Shown here: one piece after another, positions 1 through 9,175 of the stretch | How positions within the stretch are numbered: the first letter of the stretch is position 1 | Layout of the letters: every line of letters starts with the position of its first letter | From: Candidatus Vesicomyosocius sp. SY067_SCS001 | GTDB lineage: Bacteria; Pseudomonadota; Gammaproteobacteria; PS1; Pseudothioglobaceae | NCBI RefSeq assembly: GCF_014706615.1 | Contig: NZ_CP054877.1 | Coordinates: 186,001-250,000 of the forward strand | Direction: 5' to 3' | Length of the DNA: 64,000 nt | The notes under the pieces: model-generated | The model's input: the letters and a program-made list of their open reading frames with translations, nothing else | Database searches by the model: none | What the model was told of the DNA's origin: nothing | Position numbers and translations under genes: made by a program

Positions 1-255
1 AAAGTAGAATGCGTATTAACAGGAACTGTTGTGAGTAGCAGTCGTGACAAAACTATTACTGTTTTAATTGAACGTAAAGTAAGACATCCTATTTACAAAA
101 AATATATCAAACGTAGCACTAAAGTGCATGTACATGATGATAATAATGAATGTATATGTGGTGATTTGGTTCGAGTAGTTGAAGCAAAACCATTTTCAAA
201 AACTAAGCATTGGGCATTATTGGAAGTGGTTGAGAGATTAGTTTCTGTTGATTAA
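1..255 (+). CDS. rpsQ: 30S ribosomal protein S17 (5' end outside window)
   Basis: Primary 16S rRNA-binding protein of the small subunit. The reading frame is open from base 1 and the residues before the GTG at 31 (…[10 protein letters not shown]) align with the S17 beta-barrel start, so the true start lies upstream of the window and the GTG is internal. The core [20 protein letters not shown] and HDDNNEC segments are typical S17. About 84 residues are visible, essentially the full family length. It is first in a same-strand run of ribosomal genes, 28 bases before rplN, as in the standard spc/S10 order. Confidence 0.96.
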   Translation, partial: KVECVLTGTVVSSSRDKTITVLIERKVRHPIYKKYIKRSTKVHVHDDNNECICGDLVRVVEAKPFSKTKHWALLEVVERLVSVD

Positions 256-283
256 TGTTAAATTTATTTAAAGAGAGTAAGTC

Positions 284-652
284 ATGATTCAAGTGCAAAC
301 AAGACTTAAGGTCGCAGATAATAGTGGCGGCATTAAAGCAATGTGTATTAAGGTAATAGGCGGCTCTAAGCGTCGTTATGCTAATATTGGTGATGTCATT
401 AAAGTTAGTATTAAAGAGGTTGTACCGCGTGGTAAAGTTAAAAAAGGTGACGTGTATGATGCGGTTGTTGTGCGTACCGCTCATGGTGTTCGCCGTAGTG
501 ATGGGTCTCGTATTCGTTTTGATAACAATGCGATTGTACTTTTAAATACGAAACTTGAACCAATTGGTACTCGTATTTTTGGCCCAGTGACCCGTGAATT
601 GCGTAGTGCACAATTTATGAAAATTGTTTCACTTGCACCAGAGGTTTTATAA
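284..652 (+). CDS. rplN: 50S ribosomal protein L14
   Basis: Large-subunit protein at the subunit interface that contacts 16S rRNA in bridge B5/B8. The 122 residues equal the usual length. It starts [16 protein letters not shown] and carries the L14 signature around residues 60-72 ([13 protein letters not shown]). A purine-rich ribosome site (AGAGAG) precedes the ATG. Its TAA stop overlaps the rplX start by one base (TAATG), which suggests translational coupling. Order rpsQ-rplN-rplX-rplE is the canonical one. Confidence 0.98.
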   Translation: MIQVQTRLKVADNSGGIKAMCIKVIGGSKRRYANIGDVIKVSIKEVVPRGKVKKGDVYDAVVVRTAHGVRRSDGSRIRFDNNAIVLLNTKLEPIGTRIFGPVTRELRSAQFMKIVSLAPEVL

Positions 653-963
653 TGCAAAAAATTAAATTAAATGATGAAATTATTATTATTGCTGGCAAGG
701 ATAAAGGTTCTATAGGTATAGTTACTAAGATGGTAGATTCTAAGGTTCTAGTTGAAGGGTTAAATCTTGCTAAGAAACATGTGAAGCCTAATCCAAATAA
801 GGGTGTTACAGGTGGCATCACAGAGATAGAAATGCCTTTGTCGATTTCTAATGTTGCTGTTTATAATCCAACAACTAAGAAAGCTGATAGAGTTGGAATT
901 CGTACTAGTAAAAAAGGCATTAAAGAAAGATTTTTTAAATCAAATGATAAGTCAATAGCTTGA
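652..963 (+). CDS. rplX: 50S ribosomal protein L24
   Basis: Assembly-initiator protein of the large subunit, binding 23S rRNA domain I. The N-terminal KOW motif is visible at residues 8-26 (EIIIIAGKDKGSIGIVTKM), and the KKHVKPNP segment follows. 103 residues matches the family. The start codon shares one base with the rplN stop, so the two are probably translated together. rplE follows after 22 bases with its own AAGGA-type ribosome site. Confidence 0.97.
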   Translation: MQKIKLNDEIIIIAGKDKGSIGIVTKMVDSKVLVEGLNLAKKHVKPNPNKGVTGGITEIEMPLSISNVAVYNPTTKKADRVGIRTSKKGIKERFFKSNDKSIA

Positions 964-985
964 TAAGGTATAAGGAAATATAAAT

Positions 986-1525
986 ATGTCTAGATTACAA
1001 GAGCAATACAAGAATAAAATCTCACTAATTTTACAAAAAAAATTAGGTATGTCTAATCCTATGCAAACACCTAAGATTGAAAAAATTACGATTAATATGG
1101 GACTAGGTAATGCGTTAGGTGATAAAAAAATATTGCAAAATGGTTTAGAAGAAATGAGTCTTATTTCTGGTCAGAAACCATTAATTTGTAATGCACGTAA
1201 ATCGGTAGCAAGTTTTAAATTAAGAGAGGGAAATCCAATTGGTTGTAAAGTTACTTTACGTAAGAAAAAGATGTATGAATTTCTTGATCGTTTAGTTAAT
1301 ATTACCATTCCTCGTATTCGAGATTTTCGTGGTTTAAAAACTACTGCATTTGATGGTCGTGGTAATTACAATATGGGTATTACTGAACAAATTACGTTTC
1401 CTGAAATTGATTTTGAAAAAGTAACAAAAATACGTGGGATGGATATTGCTATTACCACCACTGCAAAAAGTGATGAAGATGCTAAAAAACTATTAGCAAT
1501 GTTTAAATTTCCATTTAAAGGGTAA
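986..1525 (+). CDS. rplE: 50S ribosomal protein L5
   Basis: Central-protuberance protein that binds 5S rRNA and contacts P-site tRNA. The 179 residues are exactly the usual size. Recognisable L5 blocks: [34 protein letters not shown] and PRIRDFRGL near the middle, and [20 protein letters not shown] at the C-terminus. Ribosome site AAGGAAA is seven bases before the ATG. rpsN starts 4 bases after its stop. Confidence 0.98.
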   Translation: MSRLQEQYKNKISLILQKKLGMSNPMQTPKIEKITINMGLGNALGDKKILQNGLEEMSLISGQKPLICNARKSVASFKLREGNPIGCKVTLRKKKMYEFLDRLVNITIPRIRDFRGLKTTAFDGRGNYNMGITEQITFPEIDFEKVTKIRGMDIAITTTAKSDEDAKKLLAMFKFPFKG

Positions 1526-1529
1526 GAAA

Positions 1530-1835
1530 ATGGCTAAAAAGTCTATGATGAATAGAGATATTAAGCGCACAAAGATAGTTAGAAAATATAAAGCAAAACG
1601 TCTTGAGCTTAAGAAAATTATTAAGAGTATTAACGTATCTGATGAAGAGCGTTTCCAAGCAACTATTAAGTTGCAAGCTCTTCCACGTAATGCTTCGCCC
1701 ACACGCCAACGTAGTCGTTGTAGTTTGACTGGTCGTCCGCATGGTTTTTATCGTAAGTTTGGTCTTGCTAGAAATAAACTTAGAGAATGCACTATGAATG
1801 GTGAAGTTCCAGGTTTATCTAAAGCGAGCTGGTAA
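1530..1835 (+). CDS. rpsN: 30S ribosomal protein S14, zinc-free type
   Basis: Small-subunit head protein. The 101-residue length and the ending [11 protein letters not shown] are those of the long, cysteine-poor (C-minus) S14 of most gammaproteobacteria; there is no CxxC…CxxC zinc ribbon. The conserved [20 protein letters not shown] block is present. Four bases separate it from rplE and eleven from rpsH, whose ribosome site AAGGAGA lies in that gap. Confidence 0.97.
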   Translation: MAKKSMMNRDIKRTKIVRKYKAKRLELKKIIKSINVSDEERFQATIKLQALPRNASPTRQRSRCSLTGRPHGFYRKFGLARNKLRECTMNGEVPGLSKASW

Positions 1836-1846
1836 GGAGAAATTAT

Positions 1847-2242
1847 ATGAGTATGTCTGATCCTATTGCTGACATGTTAACACGTATTCGCAACGCACAA
1901 TTAGTTAAGAAAAAAGAAGTTAATGTTCCAGCATCGAATTTAAAATCTGCTATTGCAGGCGTGATGAAACAAGAGGGCTATATTGAATCTTTTAGTGTTA
2001 ATGGCGTTGTTGCTAGTAAAATATTAAAAATCAAGTTAAAATATTATGATAATAAACCAGTCATTGAAAAATTGCAGCGTGTATCAAAGCCTAGCTTAAG
2101 AGTTTATGTCGGTAATTCAAAGATACCAAGTGTAATGAATGGGTTAGGTATTGTTATTATTTCTACACCTAAAGGCTTGATGACTGGACAAGTTGCGCTT
2201 GATCAAAATGTTGGTGGCGAAGTGTTGTGTAGCATTTACTAA
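1847..2242 (+). CDS. rpsH: 30S ribosomal protein S8
   Basis: Primary 16S rRNA-binding protein; in enterobacteria it also represses the spc operon by binding a helix near rplE (known for E. coli, not shown here). 131 residues against the usual 130. N-terminus [18 protein letters not shown] and C-terminal STPKGLMTG are family hallmarks. The first ATG follows a good AAGGAG site; the third codon is a second ATG, but the MSM start matches homologues. Confidence 0.97.
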   Translation: MSMSDPIADMLTRIRNAQLVKKKEVNVPASNLKSAIAGVMKQEGYIESFSVNGVVASKILKIKLKYYDNKPVIEKLQRVSKPSLRVYVGNSKIPSVMNGLGIVIISTPKGLMTGQVALDQNVGGEVLCSIY

Positions 2243-2257
2243 TATTGGAGAATTAGA

Positions 2258-2803
2258 ATGTCTAGAGTTGCAAAATCATCAATTACTATACCAACTAGTG
2301 TTGAAGTTATTATTACTGGTAATTTAATGTCTGTCAAAGGTAGATTAGGACAGTTAAACATGAGTATTCATCCTTGCGTGGCGATTGTAAATAATAATAG
2401 TAAACTTAGTTTTAATATTATTTCCATTGAAAAGAAAGAACAAAAGAAAGCTTGGGCTCAGGCTGGCACAGCAAGGGCTAATACTGCGAATCTTATTCGA
2501 GGTGTAACAGATGGTTGGAAAAAAAAGTTAACCTTAATTGGTGTTGGTTATCGTGCTAAAGTAATGGGTAAAATATTGGATCTTACATTGGGTTTTTCAC
2601 ATCCAATTAATTATAAATTTCCAGAAGATATTATAGTTGAAACCCCTTCTCAAACAGAAATTATTATTAAAGGCATGGACAAGCAAAAAGTAGGCCAAGT
2701 GGCTTCAGAAATTAGATCCTATCGTCCACCAGAACCTTATAAAGGTAAAGGTATTCGTTATATTGATGAACAAGTTATTCACAAAGAAACTAAGAAGAAA
2801 TAA
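2258..2803 (+). CDS. rplF: 50S ribosomal protein L6
   Basis: Two-lobed large-subunit protein near the factor-binding site (23S rRNA domain VI). 181 residues, slightly longer than the common 177. It starts MSRVAKSSITIP and carries the L6 signature PEPYKGKGIRY near residue 165, followed by a short lysine-rich tail. The internal duplication (two alpha/beta lobes) is the expected length. A GGAG ribosome site precedes the ATG. Position between rpsH and rplR is standard. Confidence 0.97.
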   Translation: MSRVAKSSITIPTSVEVIITGNLMSVKGRLGQLNMSIHPCVAIVNNNSKLSFNIISIEKKEQKKAWAQAGTARANTANLIRGVTDGWKKKLTLIGVGYRAKVMGKILDLTLGFSHPINYKFPEDIIVETPSQTEIIIKGMDKQKVGQVASEIRSYRPPEPYKGKGIRYIDEQVIHKETKKK

Positions 2804-2820
2804 TTGACTGAGGTATTAAT

Positions 2821-3168
2821 ATGAAACTTTTTAAAAAACAAGCCCGTTTGAGAAGAGCAACTAAATTTAGAGCCAAGCATGCTAAAAAAGATATTGAACG
2901 CTTGTGTATTCATAAAACTGCACAGCATATCTATGCTCAGATTATTAGTTCTTGTGGTACTAAAATTTTGGCTTCTGCTTCAACATTAAAATCTAAGCTT
3001 AAAAATGGTGGAAATGTAGATGCAGCAGCTAAAGTTGGTGAGGCAATTGCTAAAGCTGCTACTAGTGCAAAAGTAAAAAAGGTAGCTTTTGATCGGTCCG
3101 GATTTAAATATCATGGTCGTGTTAAAGCATTAGCCGATGCAGCAAGAGAAGGCGGTTTGGACTTCTAA
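2821..3168 (+). CDS. rplR: 50S ribosomal protein L18
   Basis: 5S rRNA-binding protein that brings 5S rRNA into the central protuberance with L5. 115 residues, near the family norm of 117. The basic N-terminal tail ([19 protein letters not shown]) and the C-terminal block [20 protein letters not shown] are diagnostic. A gap of 42 bases to rpsE is the longest in the spc block and consists of A/T-rich sequence with an AAAGGCG ribosome site just before rpsE. Confidence 0.97.
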   Translation: MKLFKKQARLRRATKFRAKHAKKDIERLCIHKTAQHIYAQIISSCGTKILASASTLKSKLKNGGNVDAAAKVGEAIAKAATSAKVKKVAFDRSGFKYHGRVKALADAAREGGLDF

Positions 3169-3210
3169 GTTATTAATAAAATTAATTAAAAAAATAAAAA
3201 GGCGTAAATA

Positions 3211-3726
3211 ATGGCTGGATATAAGGAAAATAACATTATTGATAATAATTATATTGAAAAGTTAGTTAATATTCGTCGTGTTGTAAAAGTAGTTAAAGGT
3301 GGTCGTATATTTGGTTTTTCAGCGTTAGTTGTTGTCGGTGATGGTAATGGTAAAGTTGGCTATGGAACAGGAAAAGCTCGTGAAGTTCCTGTTGCTATTC
3401 AAAAAGCAATGGATAAAGCTCGTAAGGCAATGAAGAGTGTTCCACTGGTAAATGGCACACTTTATTATTCAATTATCTCAAATGTTGGTGCGGCGAAAGT
3501 TTATATGCAACCAGCTTCAGAAGGTACAGGTGTAATTGCTGGCGGCCCAATGCGTAGTGTATTGGAAGCGGTTGGCGTACATAATATCTTGGCGAAATGT
3601 AATGGTACTCGTAATCCAATTAGTGTGGTACGTGCTACTGTCGAAGGTTTGACTTCTATGTTATCCCCACAATTGGTTGCTAATAAGCGTGGTATGACTG
3701 TTGATCAAATTACTGGAGAGGAATGA
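3211..3726 (+). CDS. rpsE: 30S ribosomal protein S5
   Basis: Small-subunit protein at the mRNA entry, involved in decoding fidelity. The double-stranded-RNA-binding fold is seen around residues 30-75 ([20 protein letters not shown]…GKAREVP), followed by the C-terminal domain with [16 protein letters not shown]. 171 residues against 167 in E. coli. Its TGA stop overlaps the rpmD start region (ATGATGG), so the two genes are probably translationally coupled. Confidence 0.97.
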   Translation: MAGYKENNIIDNNYIEKLVNIRRVVKVVKGGRIFGFSALVVVGDGNGKVGYGTGKAREVPVAIQKAMDKARKAMKSVPLVNGTLYYSIISNVGAAKVYMQPASEGTGVIAGGPMRSVLEAVGVHNILAKCNGTRNPISVVRATVEGLTSMLSPQLVANKRGMTVDQITGEE

Positions 3727-3968
3727 TGGCTGAAGAAAATAGAACAGTTAAAAAAGTAACAACTATCCAAAAGCCGCAAGTATCTAATAAGCATAACACA
3801 GTTAGTGTTACCTTGGTTAAAAGTTTTTATGGTCGCTTACCATCTCATCGTAAAACCATTGTAGGGCTTGGTTTAAAGCGCATTAACCATACAAAAGAGT
3901 TTAAAGATACTCCTGAAATTAGAGGTATGATTAATAAAGTGGCTTACTTACTAAAAGTAGAGGATTAG
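3726..3968 (+). CDS. rpmD: 50S ribosomal protein L30, N-terminally extended
   Basis: Small large-subunit protein. The L30 core runs from about residue 22 to the end: [19 protein letters not shown], then [15 protein letters not shown]. The usual protein has about 59 residues; this one has 80, with roughly 20 extra residues ([18 protein letters not shown]…) that look unstructured. Two ATGs lie at 3723 and 3726; the second is better spaced from the GGAGAGG ribosome site inside rpsE. No start codon lies close to the family's normal N-terminus (the nearest ATG choices are these two), so the extension appears real. Confidence 0.93.
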   Translation: MAEENRTVKKVTTIQKPQVSNKHNTVSVTLVKSFYGRLPSHRKTIVGLGLKRINHTKEFKDTPEIRGMINKVAYLLKVED

Positions 3969-3973
3969 GAAAA

Positions 3974-4417
3974 ATGAATTTAATGCAATTAAATACATTA
4001 TCACCTGCACAAGGTGAAAAGAAATCAAGAAAACGCGTGGGGCGCGGTATTGGTAGCGGTTTTGGTAAAACTTGTGGTAGTGGTCATAAGGGTCAAAAAT
4101 CACGCTCTGGTGGTTTTAATAAGATTGGTTTTGAGGGTGGTCAAATGCCTTTGCAACGTCGCCTTCCTAAGGTTGGATTTTCATCAAGAATATCTATTAT
4201 CACCTCTCAAGTAACACTATCTGAAATTAATAGATTAACTGAGATTGATATTACTATTGAGGTTTTCAAAGCGCATAATTTAATTAATAAAAATATTAAG
4301 CATGTAAAAGTTATACTTTCTGGTAAAATAACTAGGCCAGTTATATTGACTGGAATTAAAGTAACTAAAGGTGCAAAGTTGGCTATTGAAGCTGTTAAAG
4401 GTTCAGTGAGCGAGTAA
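3974..4417 (+). CDS. rplO: 50S ribosomal protein L15
   Basis: Late-assembly protein of the large subunit. 147 residues (usual 144). Glycine/basic-rich N-terminal half with GRGIGSGFGKTCGSGHKGQK and FEGGQMPLQRRLPKVGF, then a globular C-terminal half. MNLMQLNTLSPAQG shows a possible internal start at the fourth codon, which would give exactly the usual MxLNTLSPA N-terminus; the upstream AGGA site favours the first ATG. The stop abuts secY. Confidence 0.97.
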   Translation: MNLMQLNTLSPAQGEKKSRKRVGRGIGSGFGKTCGSGHKGQKSRSGGFNKIGFEGGQMPLQRRLPKVGFSSRISIITSQVTLSEINRLTEIDITIEVFKAHNLINKNIKHVKVILSGKITRPVILTGIKVTKGAKLAIEAVKGSVSE

Positions 4418-4420
4418 TTG

Positions 4421-5719
4421 ATGAACCAACCTTTAGGCTTTTCTCAAGATTTATCAAAGCGTATACTTTTTTTATTGAGCGCATTAATTATTTTTAGGTT
4501 GGGTACACATATTACCATTCCATTTATTTCAAGTGTAGCATTAGCTTCTCTCGTACAAAATCAGCAAGGCACTATTTTAGATATGTTTAATATGTTTTCA
4601 GGTGGTGCACTAGAAAGATTGTCTATTTTTACTTTAGGTATTATGCCTTATATCTCGGCATCTATTATTATTCAGTTGATGACCTCTGTTGTTCCAAAAT
4701 TAGAGCAATTAAAGAAAGAAGGCGAAACAGGTAAACGTAGAATTACACAATATACACGTATAGGTACAGTGATATTAGCGGTATTTCAATCTTATGGTAT
4801 TTCTATTGCCTTACAAGAACAAAGTTCTAGTGGTGTTGCTTTAGTGACTCAAGGTGGTTTTACTTTTAGTATGGTTACTGTAGTAACATTAACTACAGGA
4901 ACTTTATTTTTAATGTGGCTAGGTGAACAAATTACAGAAAAAGGTATTGGTAATGGCATTTCAATGATTATTTTTGCTGGTATTGTTTCAGGCTTGCCTT
5001 CGGCATTTGGTTCAACTTTATCGTTAGTATCTACAGGCGAGTTAAGTATTATTTTGGTAGTAATTTTATTAATCATGACATCATTAGTAATAGCTTTTGT
5101 AGTCTTTATGGAGCGAGGTCAACGTCGTATTACAGTTAATTATGCTAAACGTCAGCGAGGTCGTAAAATGATTGGCGCTCAAAGTTCATATTTACCATTA
5201 AAAATTAATATGGCAGGTGTTATTCCACCAATTTTTGCTTCATCAATTATTTTATTTCCAGCAACATTAGGAGGCTGGTTTTCGAGAAGTGAAGGTATGG
5301 GTTGGTTGGCAGATATAACTGCAAGTATTTCTCCAGGACAACCTTTGTATGTTTTATTTTATGGATTGGCTATTGTGTTTTTTACTTTTTTTTATACGGC
5401 ATTAACATTTGATTCAAAAGATACAGCTGATAATTTACGTAAGTCAGGTGGTTTTATTCCAGGTATTAGACCAGGTAAACATTCAGCAGATTATATTGAT
5501 TCGGTTATGTCTAGGCTAACAGCATCTGGTGCGGTTTATATTACAGCTGTTTGTTTGTTGCCAGAGTTTTTAATTTTATACTGGAATGTGCCGTTTTATT
5601 TTGGTGGTACTAGTTTATTAATCATCGTTGTTGTGGTGATGGATTTTATTGCACAAGCCCAATCTCATTTGATGTCTAATCAGTATGGATCATTAATGAA
5701 GAAGGCGGGTTTAAATTAA
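4421..5719 (+). CDS. secY: Protein translocase subunit SecY
   Basis: Central pore of the Sec translocon in the inner membrane. 432 residues with ten hydrophobic segments; [23 protein letters not shown] (residues about 65-87) covers the plug/TM2 region, and the cytoplasmic loop ending in [10 protein letters not shown] with the following [17 protein letters not shown] are signature stretches. The C-terminus [12 protein letters not shown] is typical. ATG at 4421 is chosen; a TTG one codon upstream directly follows the rplO stop. Position rplO-secY-rpmJ is canonical. Confidence 0.98.
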   Translation: MNQPLGFSQDLSKRILFLLSALIIFRLGTHITIPFISSVALASLVQNQQGTILDMFNMFSGGALERLSIFTLGIMPYISASIIIQLMTSVVPKLEQLKKEGETGKRRITQYTRIGTVILAVFQSYGISIALQEQSSSGVALVTQGGFTFSMVTVVTLTTGTLFLMWLGEQITEKGIGNGISMIIFAGIVSGLPSAFGSTLSLVSTGELSIILVVILLIMTSLVIAFVVFMERGQRRITVNYAKRQRGRKMIGAQSSYLPLKINMAGVIPPIFASSIILFPATLGGWFSRSEGMGWLADITASISPGQPLYVLFYGLAIVFFTFFYTALTFDSKDTADNLRKSGGFIPGIRPGKHSADYIDSVMSRLTASGAVYITAVCLLPEFLILYWNVPFYFGGTSLLIIVVVVMDFIAQAQSHLMSNQYGSLMKKAGLN

Positions 5720-5732
5720 AAAGGTAATCATT

Positions 5733-5846
5733 ATGAAGGTAAGAGCATCAGTTAAGAGAATTTGCAATAATTGTAAAATTATTAAGCGTCATGGAGTTGT
5801 TCGTGTTATTTGTAAAGAACCCCGTCATAAGCAAAGACAAGGTTAA
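5733..5846 (+). CDS. rpmJ: 50S ribosomal protein L36, zinc-ribbon type
   Basis: A 37-codon gene: starts [11 protein letters not shown] and ends KHQ-like [10 protein letters not shown]. The zinc ligands of the C-plus type are intact: Cys11, Cys14, Cys27 and His32. One residue shorter than the E. coli 38-residue protein. An AAGGT ribosome site sits 8 bases upstream. Fourteen bases separate it from secY; it ends the spc block and is followed by a 173-base spacer before rpsM. Confidence 0.96.
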   Translation: MKVRASVKRICNNCKIIKRHGVVRVICKEPRHKQRQG

Positions 5847-5913
5847 TTAGAATTGATATTGAAAATTGTAAGAGTAGAATAATGGTTTTTTTAAATTTAG
5901 TATTGTACGTTAC

Positions 5914-5919
5914 TATAAT
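5914..5919 (+). promoter_or_regulatory. Possible -10 element upstream of the alpha block
   Basis: A perfect TATAAT lies in the 173-base spacer between rpmJ and rpsM, the only long gap inside the ribosomal cluster. No convincing -35 hexamer is seen 16-18 bases upstream, so this is a weak call. It could give rpsM-rpsK-rpsD-rpoA-rplQ-rpsU a promoter of its own. Confidence 0.25.
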
Positions 5920-5941
5920 AAAAAGTTACATTATGATAGAT

Positions 5942-5973
5942 AAAAATATAAAAATATAAAAATATAAAAATAT
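5942..5973. repeat. Four tandem copies of an 8-bp unit
   Basis: The unit AAAAATAT is repeated four times without change, 46 bases before rpsM. It falls in the leader of the alpha block, between the possible -10 element at 5914 and the start of rpsM. A repeat of this kind is prone to slippage and may vary in copy number between strains; a role in expression is not shown. Confidence 0.9.
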
Positions 5974-6019
5974 AAGGAATAAGCTTATGAGACAGATATG
6001 CGTTAGAGGTACAATATAG

Positions 6020-6373
6020 ATGGCTAGAATTGCAGGAATAAATATTCCAACACATAAACATATTGTGATTGGCTTACAGTCAATTTTTGGTATAGGTGAT
6101 ACAAGAGCAAGAGAAATTTGTATTACTCTAAAATTAGACCCAGTTACTAAAGTTGCCAACATTACTGAAGATCAATTGGAATTAATTCGTACAGAAATTG
6201 CTAAGTATAAAGTTGAAGGTGATCTTCGTCGTCAACTTGCTATGGATATCAAACGTCTTAAAGATTTAGGCTGTTATCGTGGTGTTCGTCATAGAAAATC
6301 ATTACCATTACGTGGTCAAAGGACAAAAACAAACGCAAGAACTCGTAAGGGTCCTCGTCGTCTAATTAAATAA
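6020..6373 (+). CDS. rpsM: 30S ribosomal protein S13
   Basis: Small-subunit head protein that contacts the P-site tRNA and forms bridge B1 with L5. 117 residues; [14 protein letters not shown] at the start, the helix-hairpin region, and the basic C-terminal signature [26 protein letters not shown] at 6006-6011 is a plausible ribosome site. It heads the alpha block, in the order rpsM-rpsK-rpsD-rpoA-rplQ known from most bacteria. In E. coli S4 represses this operon through the rpsM leader; no such structure was identified by eye here. Confidence 0.98.
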   Translation: MARIAGINIPTHKHIVIGLQSIFGIGDTRAREICITLKLDPVTKVANITEDQLELIRTEIAKYKVEGDLRRQLAMDIKRLKDLGCYRGVRHRKSLPLRGQRTKTNARTRKGPRRLIK

Positions 6374-6391
6374 TTATAGGTAAATATTATT

Positions 6392-6778
6392 ATGATATCT
6401 AAATCATCTTCAAAAAAGAAATCTAAAAAAGTAATAACTGATGGTATTGCTCATATTCACGCGACTTTTAATAATACCATTGTGATGATTACAGATCGTC
6501 ATGGTAATACGGTTTGTTGGGCAACCTCAGGCGGTTCTGGTTTTAGAGGCTCAAGAAAGTCCACCCCATTTGCTGCACAAGTGGCTGCAGGTAGTTGTGG
6601 TGAGAAAGCATTGGCTTTTGGCATGAAAAATTTAGAAGTTCATGTTAAAGGCCCGGGTCCTGGTAGAGATTCAGCAATTCGCGGTCTTAATGCGCAGGGT
6701 TTAAAAATTCAATCAATCACAGATGTGACACCAATCCCTCATAATGGTTGTCGTCCTTCTAAGAAACGTAGAGTATAA
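6392..6778 (+). CDS. rpsK: 30S ribosomal protein S11
   Basis: Platform protein of the small subunit near the E site and mRNA exit. 128 residues, as in E. coli. Recognisable blocks: [19 protein letters not shown] near the N-terminus, [19 protein letters not shown] in the middle and the rRNA-binding end [18 protein letters not shown]. Spaced 18 bases from rpsM and 9 from rpsD. Confidence 0.98.
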   Translation: MISKSSSKKKSKKVITDGIAHIHATFNNTIVMITDRHGNTVCWATSGGSGFRGSRKSTPFAAQVAAGSCGEKALAFGMKNLEVHVKGPGPGRDSAIRGLNAQGLKIQSITDVTPIPHNGCRPSKKRRV

Positions 6779-6787
6779 GGATAAATT

Positions 6788-7414
6788 ATGGCTAGATATA
6801 TTGGACCTACTTGTAAATTAGCACGTCGAGAAGGCGCTGACTTATTTCTTAAAAGTGGTATTAGATCGTTGGATTCTAAGTGTAAGGTTACTCAACTTCC
6901 TGGTATGCACGGTGCTAACGCCCGTCGTCAAAAAGGCACAGAGTATGGTTTACAATTACGTGAAAAACAAAAAATAAGACGTATTTATGGCATTTTAGAA
7001 AAGCAATTTCGTCTATATTATAAAAAAGCTTCACAGAAGAAAGGTTCTACAGGTGAAAATTTATTATCACTGCTTGAGTGTCGGTTGGATAATGTTGTTT
7101 ATCGTATGGGGTTTTCCTCCACACGTGCCGAGGCACGACAATTAGTTTCGCATAAGTCTATTATGGTTAATGGGTTGGTTGTTAATATTCCTTCTTATCA
7201 AGTAAGTGTTAATGATAAAATTTCAATTAGAGATAAAGCTAAAAAGCAAAGTCGTATTCAATTGGCACTTGAGTTGGCTATACAATCAACTCAACCACAA
7301 TGGCTTGATGTTGATAACAAGACCCTTAAAGGTGTGTTTAAAAATGTTCCTTCTCGTGATGAATTACCATCAGACATTCAAGAACATTTAATTGTTGAAC
7401 TGTATTCTAAATAA
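6788..7414 (+). CDS. rpsD: 30S ribosomal protein S4
   Basis: 16S rRNA-binding assembly initiator of the body of the small subunit. 208 residues (usual 206). The S4 RNA-binding domain is at about residues 97-160: [23 protein letters not shown] followed by KSIMVNG. The N-terminal [15 protein letters not shown] is typical; it has a cysteine but no full zinc-finger set. AAGGAT precedes the start. Confidence 0.98.
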   Translation: MARYIGPTCKLARREGADLFLKSGIRSLDSKCKVTQLPGMHGANARRQKGTEYGLQLREKQKIRRIYGILEKQFRLYYKKASQKKGSTGENLLSLLECRLDNVVYRMGFSSTRAEARQLVSHKSIMVNGLVVNIPSYQVSVNDKISIRDKAKKQSRIQLALELAIQSTQPQWLDVDNKTLKGVFKNVPSRDELPSDIQEHLIVELYSK

Positions 7415-7424
7415 GGAATGAATT

Positions 7425-8405
7425 ATGCAAGGTAGTGCAAGAGATTTTTTAAAGCCAAAGCTAGTTGAGTCTTCTCAAACTGGTGTTAATGAATTCAAAG
7501 TCATTCTTGAGCCTCTTGAACGGGGTTTTGGTCATACTTTAGGCAATGCTATAAGAAGAACGTTGTTGTCTTCTATGACTGGCTTTGCTGTGACTGAAGT
7601 TGTAATTGATGGTGTTATGCATGAATTTTCTACAATTGATGGAGTTCAAGAAGATGTATTAGATATTTTACTTAATCTTAAAGAGGTTTCAGTTGTATTA
7701 AATACAACTGAAACCGCACAAGTTATTATTGATAAGAAAGGTCCATGTGAAATTACGGTAGCTGATATTGAGACTAATGGTATTGATATTACGACATTTA
7801 ATCCTGATAAGGTTATTGCAACAATTAATGATGAAGGTCATATGCGTATGACACTTAAAATTACTACTGGTATTGGTTATGATGCTGCTGCGTCACGTAC
7901 TGATGAAGCATCAAGTATTGGTGGTATGCAGTTGGATGCAAGTTTTTCTCCTATTAAACGCGTTAGTTTTACGGTAGATGCGGCACGTGTTAAGCAGAAA
8001 GTTAATCTTGATAAATTAAATATTATGATTGAGACTAATGGCTCAGTTAATGCGGAAGTTGCTATTAAACGTGTAGCAACAATTTTACAAGAACAATTGT
8101 CTTCATTTGTTGAGTTAGAGCTGGTCGAGGAAGAAGAATCATTACCAACATCAGAAGATTTTGATCCACAGTTATTAGCAGCAGTAGATGAGTTAGAATT
8201 AACCGTACGTAGTGCGAATTGCTTAAAGGCAGAACAGATATATTATATTGGTGATTTAATCCAAAAATCTGAGCAAGATTTACTAAGAACTCCTAATTTA
8301 GGCCGTAAATCACTTAATGAAATTAAAGAAGTATTAACTGAAAAAGGGCTTTCTTTAGGTACAAATATTGAAAATTGGCCACCAGTTGATTTAATGAGTG
8401 AATAA
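7425..8405 (+). CDS. rpoA: DNA-directed RNA polymerase alpha subunit
   Basis: Assembly platform of RNA polymerase and contact point for UP elements and activators. 326 residues against 329 in E. coli. N-terminal dimerisation domain with [20 protein letters not shown] (about residues 28-47); C-terminal domain from about residue 245 with [18 protein letters not shown], which keeps the DNA-contacting Arg, Asn and Lys, and the ending NWPPVDL. Eleven bases from rpsD and ten from rplQ. Confidence 0.98.
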   Translation: MQGSARDFLKPKLVESSQTGVNEFKVILEPLERGFGHTLGNAIRRTLLSSMTGFAVTEVVIDGVMHEFSTIDGVQEDVLDILLNLKEVSVVLNTTETAQVIIDKKGPCEITVADIETNGIDITTFNPDKVIATINDEGHMRMTLKITTGIGYDAAASRTDEASSIGGMQLDASFSPIKRVSFTVDAARVKQKVNLDKLNIMIETNGSVNAEVAIKRVATILQEQLSSFVELELVEEEESLPTSEDFDPQLLAAVDELELTVRSANCLKAEQIYYIGDLIQKSEQDLLRTPNLGRKSLNEIKEVLTEKGLSLGTNIENWPPVDLMSE

Positions 8406-8415
8406 GGAATAAAGT

Positions 8416-8811
8416 ATGAGACATAGAAAATCAGGTAGACAATTAAATCGTAATGCATCTCACCGTAAGGCAATGTTTAAAAATATGGCAAATTCATTGT
8501 TGTTATATAAGACTATTAGAACGACTTTACCTAAAGCAAAAGAGCTTAGACGCATTGTTGAACCATTAATTACTAAAGCTAAAATTGACAGTGTTGCTAA
8601 TCGTCGTAATGTGTCCTCAAAATTACGTGATAGTTTAATAGTTGCTAAGTTGTTTACTGAATTAGCACCATTCTATAAAGATCGTCCTGGTGGTTATACT
8701 CGTATTTTAAAAGCTGGTTTTCGCACTGGCGATAAAGCAGCAATGGCAATTATTCAATTGATTGACCTTGAAACTATGACAGATACAATTGCTGGAACTA
8801 CTATTTCATAA
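8416..8811 (+). CDS. rplQ: 50S ribosomal protein L17
   Basis: Large-subunit protein near the exit tunnel. 131 residues; the start [19 protein letters not shown] and the block [20 protein letters not shown] are family hallmarks. AAGGAAT ribosome site before the ATG. It normally ends the alpha operon, but here rpsU follows after only 11 bases on the same strand. Confidence 0.97.
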   Translation: MRHRKSGRQLNRNASHRKAMFKNMANSLLLYKTIRTTLPKAKELRRIVEPLITKAKIDSVANRRNVSSKLRDSLIVAKLFTELAPFYKDRPGGYTRILKAGFRTGDKAAMAIIQLIDLETMTDTIAGTTIS

Positions 8812-8822
8812 AGGAAAAATAT

Positions 8823-9038
8823 ATGCCCTCAATTAAAGTAAGAGAAAATGAACCTTTTGATATTGCACTTAGACGTTTTCGTCGTATCTGTGACAGGGCT
8901 GGTGTTATTACTGATGTAAGAAAGAAGGAATTCTTTGAAAAGCCAACTTGGATTAGTAAACGTATGAAAGCAGCTGCTGTTAAAAGAACACACAAAGAGA
9001 TGGCTAAAAATCGGGTTCATCGTAAGCGTATGTATTAG
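8823..9038 (+). CDS. rpsU: 30S ribosomal protein S21
   Basis: Small basic protein of the 30S platform, needed for initiation on natural mRNAs in E. coli. 71 residues, exactly the usual length: [19 protein letters not shown], then CDRAGV and the arginine/lysine-rich end [17 protein letters not shown] site upstream. In E. coli it heads rpsU-dnaG-rpoD; here it is appended to the alpha block, 11 bases after rplQ and before a terminator, so it is probably co-transcribed with rpoA and rplQ. Confidence 0.96.
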   Translation: MPSIKVRENEPFDIALRRFRRICDRAGVITDVRKKEFFEKPTWISKRMKAAAVKRTHKEMAKNRVHRKRMY

Positions 9039-9146
9039 AAGTATATTTTAAATACTACAACTATATATATGATTTGATAAATATAAAATCAGTAATAAAG
9101 ACGAAAGATAAATCCGATCTCTTAATATAATACGAATCATTAGGCT

Positions 9147-9175
9147 AAAAACAAGTAATAATATTACTTGTTTTT
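9147..9175 (+). terminator. Strong hairpin terminator after rpsU
   Basis: A perfect 13-bp stem (9147-9159 with 9163-9175), loop AAT, whose right arm ends in five T residues; being A-flanked on the left it could work on both strands. It lies 108 bases after rpsU and probably ends transcription of the whole ribosomal cluster. Confidence 0.75.

Noticed and set aside
31-255. GTG at 31 as the rpsQ start
   Set aside because: The frame is open to base 1 and the upstream residues align with S17, so the gene is simply cut by the window edge.
203-484. Minus-strand open frame of 93 codons across rpsQ/rplN
   Set aside because: It lies antisense to two clearly conserved ribosomal protein genes, has no ribosome site and no family resemblance; it mirrors their codon pattern.
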